A stretch of 64,000 bases of DNA from Uloborus plumipes (GCA_038373865.1 JAXGGA010002972.1:1-64000); one strand, 5' to 3'; positions 10,670-23,366 are shown, counted from the first letter of the stretch. Notes: generated by a model from the sequence alone, not told the origin. Program-made: numbers and translations.

Positions 10670-13600
10670 CACAAACCAATAGTTATAGTAAATATGGAGT
10701 TCATCCTGATCTGCTAACGATTTCCCTAATTTTGACGAAACCTGTATGTTCGCATAATTTTAGGATCGCCTATTAGTTTTAATAAAATTTTGATATTCCG
10801 ATTTATTTGGATGCTTAATTCTTCATCATTTTTTATGCGGGAAATGAACCTGTATTAATTTTACTGCTATTATTAAGGTGTACAGTAGTAAAAAAAAAAA
10901 CAATTTTCACAAAACATGACTTACGCATTTTCTTTGACCATTAACAAGTTACATAGCGATCAAATAAAATATGTCGAGACGCATTTGAAAAAATGTATAA
11001 ATTATTGACTTAAAATCTAAATTTAATATTATTTTTGGCCACATAATTCGCACGGTGTGTGATGATGTTTAAATCATATATTCAATAGTGGCACTTGGCA
11101 CATAATTAAAACCTTTCTGTTTAGAAGAAAATCAACCAATAAATATAACATGATCAATGTTTTGAGAGAATTGTAGAGTTTGAGAATAAATCGGTTTAAA
11201 ATAATATGACGCAAAACCTTGATTTTTTACTAAGCTATATTTTATTGTGTCATTTCTGTTTTCAGGGTGCGGTATAAGTAGAAGTACGTATGCTTGTTTA
11301 TAACACATATTCACATTGTTATCCGTGATCTTCACAATATTGAAGGAACATGTAGTTACTAATTTAGTTCTGAGTTATACATCAATGCATAATGAAGTTA
11401 ACTTCTAAACCAAAGAAATAGAAACAAATGTGTACCACGTACGAACCACGTCGTACATCTAATTCCCCCAATTGCTATACTCATTCTTCCTGGAAATGCT
11501 TTTAGTAAAGGCTTTTAGGGAATTTGCACCTGCGTTTACAATTCTAGAAACATTCCAGCTTAATCTCTGAATACTACTATTGTATGAGGTTCATACCTCC
11601 CTCTAAGTAGAATTGATAAGGCTCCATACATACAAAAGAAGCATTCTTACTCGATATTGTAAGCAGATTTTTGTGTGAGACCTTTTAAAAGATAAGAACA
11701 ACCTATAACAAATCAAAAGTGAAATTATAGGTGACTTTTTTGACCTCAGAAAATTTGGAGGTCAATAACTCGTACATTTTAGTCTATTTCAAGACTAATT
11801 CTTCTGTTTCGTTTCATTTCACTCATTTGATTGATGGATGATTCTCATATGTATAGTAGCAAAGGTACAATGTTATTTTCATATAACAAGTATAAATTCC
11901 GTTCAGTAAAACGTATAACGAAAGTTTCCATTCAAGAATAAATGCTTGAATGCTTCCGTCAATGCACCTCACCCGAACATTTTTGAATTAATAAAAAACT
12001 TGAAACTTGCTCAAACTGATACTAAACAGCATTCGTAGCGATGATGAACAAACTACAAATAACAATACTAAACAAAAACAAGATTTTGTTCAAGAAAAAA
12101 TGTCATAACTAGAAAACAACAAGTTGGATGTGTTATCTTTTTTGAAATACGTGTCATACAGAATACCTAAAATATAACTTTTCTTTAATAAATATTTTTG
12201 CAGTTTTCAGTATTGCATTGTATTTTTTATGCTCAACAATTATATTCTATTTTCAGTTATTTAAAAATGATTTTGTAAATAATTACTCAGGAGATTAAAT
12301 AATTAACTTTTATCAAAGACTTGATAATATTCAAATTACACATTCTCTAAAATGTGTCATGCTTTTATAGTATTGAAGAGAGTACAATTTCATGCTATTT
12401 GTTATACTTATGTTACAGAACATTACATTAATTTATTGTTGAACAATTCCGCGGAACTGTAATAGTTTTAAAACAGCATATTAAGCAAAAGAATTTTTCG
12501 CCCTTGGATTATTGTATTTTTTAAGTTGAATTTAATGGTATAGTTGAATTAAAAAAACAATTTTTGGATCATTATTAAAAATTTCTTCAAATAATGGATT
12601 CTGACAAACCTGCTACTTTTTCCAATATCAATCAGTCACCATACTTTTAACAAATTTTTAAGAATCATTCAAAATGTATTTCAGAAATTCTACTACACCA
12701 TCAAATTCAGCTTAAAAAATACAAAAATCCAAGTGGAAAATATCCCTTGTTCAATGAATATTTTGCGTTTCATATTACAAAATACAGTCTTTTGCTTTAA
12801 AAATATTAACCGTGGAATTGCCCTGTAAACAATATTCATCTCTGTTTCTTCTTCAAAGAATACTTAAGGGTTTTAAAAATTGATTAAAAATTATTTAGAA
12901 AACATTTTTCCTGCCGATTACGAATAATCAGCAAATCGGCAGATTACTGATTACTGCCTATTAATCGGTGCAATTCTAGTTTGTTCGAAATATTTCACTA
13001 ATTTTAACAAAACAGCTTATAACGTAAATCTTTCCCCTTTATTTTCACAAAACTCTAAAATTGATCAACAACAATAGTCTGTCATGAAATAACAAAAATA
13101 AATAAATAAATAAAATAAAATATAAATAATTGAATAAAAATAAATTACAGGATGAAAATGTAATTGTAATAGCTAAAAGCCCGGATTGTGTACACTAAAA
13201 ACAGGAAAATATACTTAAAAATATGCACTGAAATTTTTAAAATTTGCACTAAAAGTTGAAAAAAAAAAACTACTAATAATTTTCACCTACACAGGGAAAA
13301 TTTGTTATAATATCTAATAAAAAATTATCTATCTAGCATTTGTTAATAATGCTAGAATTTCGTATTGAAACAATAATTCGTGCAAAAAATTAAATGCACA
13401 TTTATTGATTTTGCTACAAAATCACAATTTGTATTTCAATATTTTCTTCAACAAGGCACGGCCTTTTGTCTTTGAATGTGATTTCTGATGATTTTTTCTT
13501 TTCTCATTGTAGTCTCTGTAGAGTCTCTGTGTTTATTTAAGTGAAATTTTTTCAATGGTCTTAAAATTTTCTTTGTGCTGAACAAAATGTTTGTTTTTGA

Positions 13601-13881
13601 AAAACGCACTAATATGCATTTATTTTAAAATGCTCCGTTTTTATGCATGTATATGCAGTAGATACAAAAATATGTAACTATATATGCACATATGCATTAG
13701 CATGTAATCCTAGCTGTAGCTTCAAAAAAAAAAAAAAAACATTTCGAGAATAAACATATGTAGATTTATGTTTTTGATTTTTATAGAAGCTAACTTTTAC
13801 ATATGTGTAATATATGTTTGTAATGTATGATGAATTATAGAACTTACTTATAGAAATAGGGATAGATTCAAGTATAAAATT
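10670..13881. other. Long AT-rich stretch without recognised genes
   Basis: About 3.2 kb of AT-rich sequence, mostly free of the repeat families seen elsewhere. Only one short fragment of the M family is recognised (12911-12977). A0-T runs, an AAAT microsatellite near 13090 and no convincing ORF. Could be intergenic or intronic. Confidence 0.5.
12911..12977. mobile_element. Fragment of family M (hAT-type) terminus
   Basis: Carries 'gccgattac', 'aatcggcag' and 'ttaatcggtgca', matching the subterminal and terminal blocks of M2 at 28746-29890. Only one end is recognisable. Confidence 0.45.
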
Positions 13882-14032
13882 GAAGGGGCAAGTGGATAAA
13901 GGTGATAGGTAACAATTTTAGAAAAACTTAATTTTTACCATGAATAAAGGTAATAAGGGATTTTTTTTTTTGAAAGCTTTTTCTAGAAATTTAAAAGATT
14001 CTCACATATCACCTTTATTCACTTGCCCCTTC
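13882..14032. mobile_element. Family LL, small TIR element with AATT TSD
   Basis: TIR GAAGGGGCAAGTGGATAAAG at left and its near inverse at right, flanked by AATT on both sides. A third block of the same terminus, in right-end orientation, lies at 14107-14134. This suggests a second, overlapping or nested copy. Confidence 0.7.
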
Positions 14033-14136
14033 AATTGAGTTTGTAAGTTAACACAATTGAACACACACTAATTGAATTTGTGTAAATCGGCGAAATTCAA
14101 ATGTCACATATCACCTTTATCCATTTGCCCCTTCAG

Positions 14137-14794
14137 TTAGGAAACATAATTGCCATTGTGCATGGAAATGACAAAACCAGATATAATACATGCATTTTTC
14201 TTCAGAGAATTGTCTTATAAAGCATGATTATTGTTATTAGATTTCATTTTTGTCTGCGAACCATTAGAATCTATTTTTTAAAATAATTCTTAAGATAGAC
14301 GAGGCACAGTTATTGTAACAGATGTATGGTGTATTATTATGTTTTGAATATTTCTAGTTAAACGATATTTATAGAAAGAGACTATCACTTTATACTTTAG
14401 GAAATCTGAACATTCTATCTGATCAAAAATCGTTCCTCCCTCACAAAAGAAAAAAAATCATTAAATTTTTGTGTATTTCCTGCAATTCAAAAAGTATGCA
14501 AATAGATTTAATTTTAGATTTAAGCCTGTTATCTCTTTGCAGGTTTAAAAATACGAAAAGCGTAACACCTTTGTATTTCGCTATATAATCTTTCCCTTCG
14601 TCTCGCCGAAGTATTTATATTTATGAGAAATTTATAAATAAATAAATGTATTTATGTACTTAAATATAATATATACATATTGTATATGCAGATAAAAAAA
14701 ATACACATATATATTTGAATATCTACATATATATTTATTTGTATTGTAAAGATGCAAAATTAAATAAGTTTCAAAATATTATATTTTTGTTGAG
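14137..14794. other. AT-rich, no feature recognised
   Basis: Includes an AT dinucleotide-like region near 14640-14740. No ORF, TIR or RNA gene seen. Confidence 0.5.
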
Positions 14795-15058
14795 TAAATC
14801 CGCGATATATTGGCGACTTTTTCACTGTCCAAGCTATTGGGTCAAGAAATCTTCGCCAAACAGGGAACAGGTTACAAAATCATTCACGCAGATTTGAGCT
14901 CGGACGGGGGGAGACTAATTTTCTGCTTCACCAGTCTTGGTCCGGGGAAGCCCTTTTCTCCCCCCGAGGTGCGCAACTCAGGTCTTCCCCAGTCAGATTG
15001 GTTCGAATATTCGCCCCAGGCCCTTGGGATGGCCCTGAATGTGTTCCATGCATCATAG
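14795..15058 (+). other. Coding-like island, unrecognised
   Basis: A sharp change to mixed composition with an open frame of about 82 codons ending in TGA... region near 15058. The frame opens on TTG, not ATG. Residues include runs such as GYKIIHADLSSDGG and QSDWFEYSPQALGMAL, which look less like low-complexity shadow sequence than most frames here. It could be an internal or terminal exon, or part of an unknown element. I recognise no domain, and no splice sites are established. Confidence 0.25.
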
Positions 15059-15113
15059 TGAAAAAGATAATCTTTTGAACAAGGCTACGGAATAGGAACA
15101 AAGATTCTATAGT

Positions 15114-15748
15114 ACAGTGGTTCCCAGCCTGGGGGGCGATGGCTCCAAAAGGGGCGATGGGTATTTATAAGAGAAAACAGTTGTTATAAAAGCGAAATTG
15201 TAAACATGTACGAAACCGGTTGTTCAGAGTTCAGACAATTAATCACAAGTTAAGAAAGAAACAAATTGAAGTTCAAAAGCTTCCTCCTTGCACCTCGGAT
15301 GAACCTTGGGGAGTATTTTGTCATTCATTATCAATTTTATGAATTTTCCTTCAAATTTTTAGTTTCAGTGATTTGAATTTCTCCAGATTCCAGTATAGAA
15401 AAGAAAATAATTTCTTGAAATAGGTACTTCTATTTTTTGAAAAGTACGTCGATGATCTTAGTTAAATGTTATCCTTCAAATGCTTATCAGTTCGCTTTGT
15501 AAAAGAAAAAAAAAGTGAAAGTTATTTATATTTTATATTTTTAGTTTAAAAACGACTGTTTATAATTGCTTTATTTCGTACATTTTAGTTCAAATTAAAG
15601 TTAGGTACTCATATTTCTAATAATATAAATGTTTACTTGCACCAACTTTTTTTTTTTTTTTTTTTTTGAGGAAGAAGGGGGGGGGGGCGATAGGTGTCAG
15701 CCAGCGTCTTAAACGGCGCGATGAGCTCAAAAAGGTTGGGAAACACTG
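15114..15748. mobile_element. Family Z, hAT-type element
   Basis: Left end CAGTGGTTCCCAGCCTGGGG and inverted right end CAGTGTTTCCCAACC, a TIR style common among animal hAT elements. Flanks 'ctatagta' and 'ttctacta' are only loosely similar. G-rich blocks lie next to both ends ('gggggcgatgg', 'ggggggggcgat'). Non-coding. Confidence 0.72.
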
Positions 15749-15756
15749 TTCTACTA

Positions 15757-16488
15757 CCTTTGATAGGAGTCGGACTCATTTTGGGGTAAAAGAGTCGGAG
15801 TCATCCATTTTCCTAGCTACTCCGCAGCACTGGTTTCGAAACACAACTCAGCAAAAAACAGTCGCAAATGAACAGAAAACATTTAGAATGCCTTCAATAA
15901 AAGATGACTTTTGTCAATAGGACGCTCATGCGGCATTCATAGTCAGGACATTCACCTCGCTGCACTCATCGCTTTTAATTGAATTCTCGCCAACATAGCC
16001 ACAGGAAAAAAAGCGTCGCTAATATTTTACTTCTTTGTGCATTAATGTGTGAAATCTTTTCGCATTTTTGAAATTAGAAACGCTTATTAATTATTCTCTA
16101 GTTAAGGAAGAAGTTTGAAATAAAGTTCACTATTGTGCCGAAAAAAAAATTGCAATATTCAGGGTGCGAGAATATTTTTTCACTCCCCTTTCAGAAATTT
16201 TCTGTGAACATTTAGCTGAAAAAATTAAGTACGAAAAAAAAAAAAAAGGTAACTCAGAACTGAATGAAAAAAAAAAAAAAATCTCCTTGAAGTACAGACC
16301 TCTAGGATCCAAAGTAATTTGTACCAAATTATCTTTCTAACTTGGGTCTCCACTGTGTTCGAGTGAAAGTAAGAGAAGGGAGTAAAAATGAAATCAAAAT
16401 GAAATCCAAAAGTGTAACAGTATAGCCTCCATAAATTTTTCAAGCTACTTTACTTGATAAGAATTTCCCTGACTTTCTCCTATTCAAC
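15757..16488. other. No clear feature
   Basis: Contains a short 'agtcggactc / gagtcggagtc' repeat near 15768-15800 that may be a remnant of another element. Otherwise AT-rich with poly-A tracts. Confidence 0.4.
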
Positions 16489-16496
16489 ATGTACAT

Positions 16497-17135
16497 TAGG
16501 GTGGGGCGAAAAATAAAAAGTTTTTCAGATCAACTTCTAATAGTTGCCAAAAGTTGTCTTTGGTGATCGTTAGCTTTTGTGCAAAATTTGAGGAAAATCG
16601 GTTAATATCTTCAGGGGGCGCTGCGATCGCAAAGTTTTACAATAGCTTTGTTATGGGTTTTATCGTTAAAATATCAAAAAGAATGCCTTTTGCTAGTCTA
16701 TTTGCGTTTTTTTTACTCAAAAGATTTTTCATGCATTAAAAGCATATGAAATGACTCACAAACATTATTTTATATGATATCTTTATATTTCAAAAAAATC
16801 ACTTTTTTTTTCACGTTTTTGCTTCTTTTTAAATGCTTGAAATATAAATATATCATATAAAATAATTTTTTGTGAGTTATTTCATATGCTTTGAATGCAT
16901 GAATATATCTTATGAGTAAAAAAAATGCAATGAGATTAGCTAACGGCATTGTTTTTCATATTTTAACCATAAAATCCCAATAAAAGCTATGATAAAACTT
17001 CGCGATCGCAGCGCCCCCTGAAGATATGAACCGATTTTTCTCAAATTTTGCACAAAAGCTAACTATCACCAAAGACAACTTTTGGCAACTATTAGAAGTT
17101 GATCAGAAAAACTTTTTATTTTTCGCCCCACCCTA
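16497..17135. mobile_element. Family A copy 2, hAT-type foldback element
   Basis: Same 639-bp palindromic element as at 211-850, with TAGGGTGGGGCG termini and the perfect 8-bp TSD ATGTACAT (16489-16496, 17136-17143). The two copies have independent TSDs, which fixes both boundaries. Confidence 0.95.
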
Positions 17136-17417
17136 ATGTACATGCAAGATGCAAGCTAACTCCTTGTAAAATAATCTAGGAAAGTACGCCCTCCAAGGGT
17201 GCTCTGCTTTGTCTGGCGCAGTGAGCCACACACACAAGCAAAAATAATAGATAAAAAGAAGAAATAAAATAATAAATTAAAAAAAAAGGGCCAACCAAAG
17301 CGGTGTCTACCCCATTTCGCCTTGGGAAATTTCGCATAGATTTGTGATGAGTGTATACCTCCCAGTACCATCAAAGCGGATGTGATAACCGAACCAAGAA
17401 TGACCACTACTTGTGAG

Positions 17418-17940
17418 CAGGGGTGCCCCCCCCCCCTTTTTCACAATCCCTCTTTTTATTTTATTTGTTTTTTATAATATTTATTTTTTTTTTTAATTAT
17501 AACTATTATTTCTTTCCATATTAATTTTTTAAAAGTACTAATTATGCGAAGAATATACTGAATTTTTCGCCGTATAAGACACACCGGCATATAAGACGCA
17601 CCCAATTTTAAAGGAGGCAAATCTAGAAAAAAAAGAATAAAAAGTGCCTGCGTATAAGACACAGGCACTCCCCCCCCCTCCCCCGATTTTGGGGGAAAAA
17701 AGTGCGTCTTGTACGGCAAAAAATACGGTAATCCTTTTTTTCCCTTTCAGACATTCCAAACACACACACACAAAAAAAAAAAAAATAAATAAATAAATAA
17801 AGTAATAAAGAAATAATTTAAATTAAAAAAACCCTGATAAATAATTTAAATAAATAAACAAATTAGTTAACCCTCCCCCCTCATTTTGATGGCACACCTT
17901 GCGCCGCCATAATCCCTGTGGGAACCCCTTTTTGTAACCA
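17418..17940 (-). mobile_element. Family B copy 3, hAT-type MITE, split by AA
   Basis: Opens CAGGGGTGCCCCCC; the right end near 17930-17940 is degraded ('gggaacccctt'). The TSD is poor: CTTGTGAG against TTTGTAAC. Orientation is reversed relative to copy 2. Interrupted by a TA-inserting MITE at 17558. Confidence 0.75.
17558..17728. mobile_element. Family AA, TA-inserting MITE in B3
   Basis: Left CTGAATTTTTCGCCGTATAA and inverted right CCGTATTTTTTGCCGTAC, flanked by TA on both sides. Other family B copies show the uninterrupted sequence at this point. Interior motif 'gtataagacacac' recurs. 171 bp, non-coding. Confidence 0.82.
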
Positions 17941-18236
17941 AACATTTAATTTTCAATGCTGTGATTGATCCGTGGGGAAAGCGTTACATAACCAGGGCTT
18001 CATTTGCATAAGAGCTCAGATCAGGCTCGTCGTTTAGAAGAGTTGTCGCTGTTGTTGCCTTGCAGGGATGCCCACGGAGGTGAATTATGGTGCAAGTTGC
18101 TCCATCAAAATTTTTGGGGGGATTTTTTAAAACTAATTAAATTATTTATTAAAATAATTTATCAAATTTTTTTATTTAAATTCTTTACTACTTTATTAAA
18201 TAATAATTATTCATTGATTTATGTCTTAATTTAAAT

Positions 18237-18612
18237 CTGGTGGCTTGGTTCTAAAAGGGCCTAAGTCAAAAATGTTTGTTTCGAAAAAAAGGCGATGAAA
18301 GATATTTGAGATTTTTTAGAATGCTATAACTTTCTTATTTTAAGATTCCCATTATTATTTTTTGGTATTTGTTGATTGTTCGTGTAAAGAAACATTATTT
18401 TATCATATGAAATTTTTTAGATATTATATTATATATTATATAAATATATAATATATATAATAATTTATATAATATATAATATATATATATATTGTATATT
18501 ATATAGACATTGGCCTTTGTATAATTAGAGTTTTACTAAATTGGAAACTTTTGATGTAAATAACACAGAATGTGAAAAAATTGACATCGGCCCTTTTAGA
18601 ACCAAGCCACAG
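18237..18612. mobile_element. Family BB, TIR element with AAAT TSD
   Basis: The TIR blocks GTGGCTTGGTTCTAAAAGGG match closely at both ends. Flanking AAAT is at 18233-18236 and 18613-18616. The centre is a long AT/TATA tract (about 18420-18505). It interrupts B4. 376 bp, non-coding. Confidence 0.82.
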
Positions 18613-18655
18613 AAATTATTTCTTTTATCGCTTTATTATTTTATTTATTTATTTA

Positions 18656-18658
<3 letters not shown>

Positions 18659-18711
<53 letters not shown>
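18659..18711 (+). repeat. (GT)n microsatellite
   Basis: About 26 uninterrupted GT units inside B4. Other B copies have a much shorter GT/CA run at the same place, so the expansion is local to this copy. Confidence 0.97.
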
Positions 18712-18713
<2 letters not shown>

Positions 18714-18945
18714 TGGAATGTCTGGAAGAAAAAAAAAGCGATTCCTTTCTAAGCATAATTAGTACTTTTAAAAAATTAATAATAAATAAAAAATTATAGT
18801 TATAATTTTTAAAAAAATAATGTTTAAAAATAAATAAAATAAAAAAGAGGGGGTAAAAATAAAAAGCACAAGAAGGTCATGAAAATTTGGGGGTGGGGGA
18901 ATTTGTGCCATTGAGCTTGGGGGGGGGGGGCACACCTGCTGCCTT

Positions 18946-19134
18946 GTGCCAGCTAACCCGGCAATGTATGACGCTCTGCCTCACTTTTTCCAACTGTACT
19001 GTCATTTGGTGTAAAGTCGGTTTTCCATAAGGACAAGAGAGAGAAAGTACATCCATGCGCTAGCCGGGATTCGAACCCGAGACATCCCCATCCGCAGTCC
19101 GACTTCTCTGACCAGTGTTCAAGGTGGCCTGCTT
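18946..19134 (-). mobile_element. tRNA-derived SINE-like element
   Basis: On the minus strand a pol III B box, GGTTCGAATCC (19067-19077), follows a tRNA-like head with an A-box-like block about 45 bp upstream. A non-tRNA body then runs toward 18946. Flanking TSDs are not clear. It is more likely a SINE than a functional tRNA because no good acceptor or anticodon arms can be drawn. Confidence 0.55.
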
Positions 19135-20774
19135 TCGTGGAGCTAGGAAAGGTGATTCTCGCCCCCTCCGCTTTTAGCCCCATTCACATGAAACTTTTTC
19201 ACCTCGCATTTCCCCGCTCCGCTCCCGAAAAAAACCGGTTGGAAAAATCCCCGTTCACAAGCACAAAGCGGTTGTACCACAGAAAGTGGAATTTTACCCA
19301 ACATCCTTTGCGCATTGTTTGCAATCTGCGAGTACGTGTTTTTTTTAGAGTGTTTAGCAGTTTAGTTCACGATTTAATACTGCAAAAGTATTTCTTTTCG
19401 TGAGCCGCAATTTTCGCAAAAATTAAAATGAAGGTGATTTCTCAAATTTTATCCGAACAGAAATAATTAAAAATAAAATAAAATAATTTAAAATAAATAA
19501 AAGAAACGAAATGAATAAATAGATAAATAATAATGACTAAAGTACTTCCCGAGGTTATTTTTTCGCCATTACGACATGCTCGCCAAATTCGCGAAAATGA
19601 AAGCTTCGTGCAAATAAATGCTTTTAGTCTTTATTAAAAGTTAAAAGGATGTAATTAGCAGGGACCTGTTTACCTCACATGCCGATTAGGACTGGGGCCC
19701 AATCTTCCTAAGGAACCCCGAACATTTTACAAAACTATGCAAAAAATCAATATATTTAAAATAATAATTATCATAATAAATTATTTATTAATAGTAGGAA
19801 ACCTCTTTCGAAACTTTATTAGTATTTGTCTTATTTGGTTGGTTTATACGAGAAGAATGGTTTATGGTGGAAAGGATTTTTGAGTTGTTGTTCTTAGAGT
19901 TTTTCTGATATTTGGGGAAGGGGGGGGGGGCACTCACCTAACTAAAATCTCTACATTTTAAAATCTGCGGTAGTGAACTCAGTCATTGGCCATCTCAAAA
20001 AATATTCTAATAATTACAGCGAAAGTAGTGGTGCCCATAGCTATGGAGAATTAGGAGGTATATACTACACCATTGGAATTTTTAGGAAGGATATTTAAAA
20101 TGATTTTGTTGCATTATTGGTGGATCATGTATTTGGGGGTTTTCCATAAAATTTCCTAGGGGCTTGTGCATCGCTGCACTCTTTGGCAGATTAGCACCCC
20201 TAATCAGCAATAGAGAACACTCGGCCAACTTGAAAATCAGAAGTAGAGGACTGCCGTTGACTCTTTTGTTAGTTAAATGTTCCAGTAATTTATTCTAAAA
20301 ATAATAGCTAATGCAGGAGGGCTGGGGAGGGGGGTGGCATGGTGCAGACTACATCACAAAAATTTTAGAAAAGGTATTTTAAAAAGGTCTTACTCTCATT
20401 ACTGCGCTTTTATTCCGGGTGGGGAGAGGGGTTAGCAAAAGTATTGGGGGGGGGGGTGCCACCTCTTTTAGAGGGATGGGCCATCCCTTGCTTAAGTTTC
20501 TGCTTTCTAAGATCTGCAATAGAGAACATCCATCGATCAGTCACTCATTGCATACGCATTTCATACTCAGGCAGATATTCCAGTGACTTGTTTCAATAAT
20601 AGTAAGCAATGATGCCAACGGGGGGGGGGGACCATCGGCTAAATTGCAGATGGAGAGGGGCACCATTGCTCTTGGTGACTAGGCACCCTCGCTAAATTTT
20701 ATTTGTTAAAACAATAGAAACTGGAAACTGATAGACATTTTAACAAATGATAAGAGTTTGCTTCCCTTGTCTGC
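19135..20774. other. Degenerate repeat remnants, no gene
   Basis: Two or more weakly similar blocks with 'ggtgca...taca...aatttttag...gtattttaaa' (near 20050 and 20338) resemble sequences near 26038 and 39695. G-runs typical of hAT-type termini occur at 19920, 20330, 20447 and 20620. No boundaries or coding sequence could be fixed. Confidence 0.4.
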
Positions 20775-21170
20775 TAACAATGAAAACGGCTCCGATTGCG
20801 TGAATAAAGACTAAGCTGCATGTGCTAAAAAACGCTATAACTCGCGTTCTATAGAACATGGAAGATCCAATTACATCGTATCAGACGCAGAAATTTTTTC
20901 TCTTTCATTTGGTGCTATTTTTTTTAAGTTTTGAAGTATGTTTTCAATGCTAAAGTCCCGAAAAACTTTTCAAAGGTTTTTAATTAATATCTTCGTTAAT
21001 GAATACCATCCGAAGACGCAACCTAGCTAAGAACACTCTCGATCAACTCCCCTTTCGAACAAAAAAAAAATTCGGTCCATTCATTTAGGCTGCAGAGTGC
21101 CACAGACAGATACACATACACGTCAAACGCATAAGCCCCCTTTCTTTGTGTGTCGGGGGTTAAAAATATG
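20775..21170 (+). repeat. Probable interspersed repeat ending in 'gtcgggggttaaaa'
   Basis: Begins near 'aaaacgctataactcgcg'. It ends with a purine/CA-rich tract 'cacagacagatacacatacac' followed by 'gtgtgtcgggggttaaaa'. The 3' structure is reminiscent of a retroposon tail family. The class is a guess and no second copy is present in this window. Confidence 0.3.
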
Positions 21171-21654
21171 TTCTGCAGACCATTGCTCTCGACCTGATTT
21201 TGCTAAAAAAGAGAAATTTCTAAAAAGCGCGGATTTCTTTACCCATTTACACCACTCTCTTTCGCTTGGAAGAGAAATTCCGCAAAAACAAACAGAAAAA
21301 AAAAAAAAAAAAAAAACTTGATGCAGTCTGGGCTCTCATTTTATTTATTCCTTTTCTATTTTTGGACGAAATCGACCGAATTCGACCGATTTATAAACTT
21401 TATTGGGTAATTCTTCAAGATGAGGTCTAGTTCCAGTCTGCCAACTTCTTACCTCGATAAATATCAATGCATAATTTTCCGTAGGCTACAACGAAGCACT
21501 TTTTTTTTCAAATAAAAACAAACCTGTTTGAGCCAGGTAAATGCGATTATGCGACGAGGCACCTTCCCAAAAACGTACTCCAACATGTAGTCGCAGTTCT
21601 CTTTTTTATTTATTTTTTATTTTGGGTGGCAGATGCGACGTTTTCTCTTCAAGG

Positions 21655-21700
21655 TCATCTATAAAAAGCAGGTGCGTTGGACTTCGCGAGAGTTCAGAAC
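21655..21700 (+). promoter_or_regulatory. Candidate TATA-type core promoter
   Basis: CTATAAAAAGC near 21659-21669 is followed about 30 bp later by 'agttcagaac', an arthropod-initiator-like TCA-containing site. The surrounding 300 bp has mixed composition. The downstream frames are short (a 12-residue ATG frame, MAKKATIAEESY, ends near 21828). The transcript, if any, may start with a non-coding or short first exon. Confidence 0.4.
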
Positions 21701-21841
21701 ACGTTCGAACGCTAGAACATGGTTCTGTTCTATTGTCCAATCTAATAAGAACATTGCTTGGAGAGGAATTAGCTAGAGGTCATTTTCTGATGGCCAAAAA
21801 AGCGACGATCGCGGAAGAATCTTATTAAAGAATAAAATATT

Positions 21842-23121
21842 CGACGCCTCAAAACTCGCAGACGATAGATAGGAAAGTAATAAAAGCGGTTACAGTTAAA
21901 ACATTAAATCACTGCGTGAGGAAATGACCCTGAAATCGTTTGGTTTCTCGACAGAAATTTTTCATATGTCTTCGGAAAGGGCATTGTCTCGACAATTGGG
22001 TCATTTATTCGACCACACGACTCGGTGTGAATCACAGAAAAAAAGTTTTAGCGGGAAAAGATGAACATAGGTTGAATATAAAAGTGATTTTGAACTCACC
22101 TAGATATTAAATTGCTATGGGGAAATACGTTACTATTCAAAGCGATATCCGAAATAAATTGCTCTACTAATGTACGGACAAAATTTTTCTTATCATCTTA
22201 CTTAAAGTACTTTAACTTTACGTCTTATTTTTACTTCCTTGTATGGATTTAAGGAAATGATATTGTACTCACAATTTCCCCCCTCTGATTTCAATCTAAA
22301 TTTCCATTTAAACCACCATGAATCGATTTTGACTAATTGTAATTTCGTCATGATTTCTGTACGTGCTATCGCTTTTTCGATGATGATGTTATAGTTGCAT
22401 AATTAGTTCTTGTGATCAAAGTAGTCTTTGATTCACGAATGAGCCAATAAAATCAGGTACAGAGCCCCCCAAGGTTAAAGGCCCGTATCTTTTCCAAATT
22501 GCATATTATTTTATAGAATTTGAATTTTCTAGGGTTTAAAAATAAAAATAGTAAAAACAAAATATTTTTAAAAATGTTTCCTTTTTTTTCTTTTTCTTTA
22601 ATTCTGAATTATTTCTGGGTACATTTTCATTACTTAATTTCCTATAATATTACATTTAAAGCTCCATGTACTCCCATAGGCAGGGCAGAAATCTGCCTCT
22701 TCTTATGAACTTGAACTAAATTATTAGTACAGTTATGAAACAAATAGAGTAAAAGGAAAAGTTGTCATATCACTATCATTCTTAACAATAAAATTCACTG
22801 TTTGACCAAGAAATTGGCTAAATTTAACGAAACTCTTTTGCAATCTTCCTATTGCACATAAGTTTCACCAATAAGATGGTTTTAGCCAAATTTTGCAATA
22901 TTTAACCAATTTTTTGGCCAAAATTTAAAATTGATTTTTAAGAGTGTGGAAAACAAAACGCAAGCTGACATTTTGCTTTCAAAGGATACTAAAAATATGT
23001 ACAAAGTAAAATTTGCAGCCTTTGGTAGCTGTCTACTTCTGCCTGTTTAAAAATTCAAGTTTGCGTATGACAATCGGGCGTATCTTTACTTTTCTACAGC
23101 GACAAAATTCAGCTTTATGAT
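21842..23121. other. AT-rich, no feature recognised
   Basis: About 1.3 kb with no TIR element, RNA gene or domain-bearing frame that I can support. Confidence 0.45.
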
Positions 23122-23366
23122 TTAACCCTTTAAGCGGTTTGCCCGTACGGTGTACGTCAGGCTTGGAGTAATCGCCGATTACGTAATCGTAATCGGCGTA
23201 ATCGATTACGTTTTTTGGTAATCGCAATCATAATCATAATTTGGAAATGGATCACTCGTAATCGTGTAATCGTAATTTTAATCAAGTATTTGTTGTGTAA
23301 TCGTAATTGTAATCTACATTTAAATAATCATAATTTGGCCTTGTAATCGTGTAATCCCGACTTTTT

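Larger units (their letters stand above)
18063..18938 (+). mobile_element. Family B copy 4, hAT-type MITE, split by BB
   Basis: CAGGGATGCCCAC at left and 'ggcacacctg' at right. The 8-bp TSD is TTGCCTTG/CTGCCTTG (7 of 8). The interior is the usual B sequence, with an expanded GT tract at 18659-18711 and nested element BB. Confidence 0.85.

Noticed and set aside
18541..18799. Two Cys/Val-repeat ORFs
   Set aside because: Translation of a (GT)n microsatellite inside a MITE.
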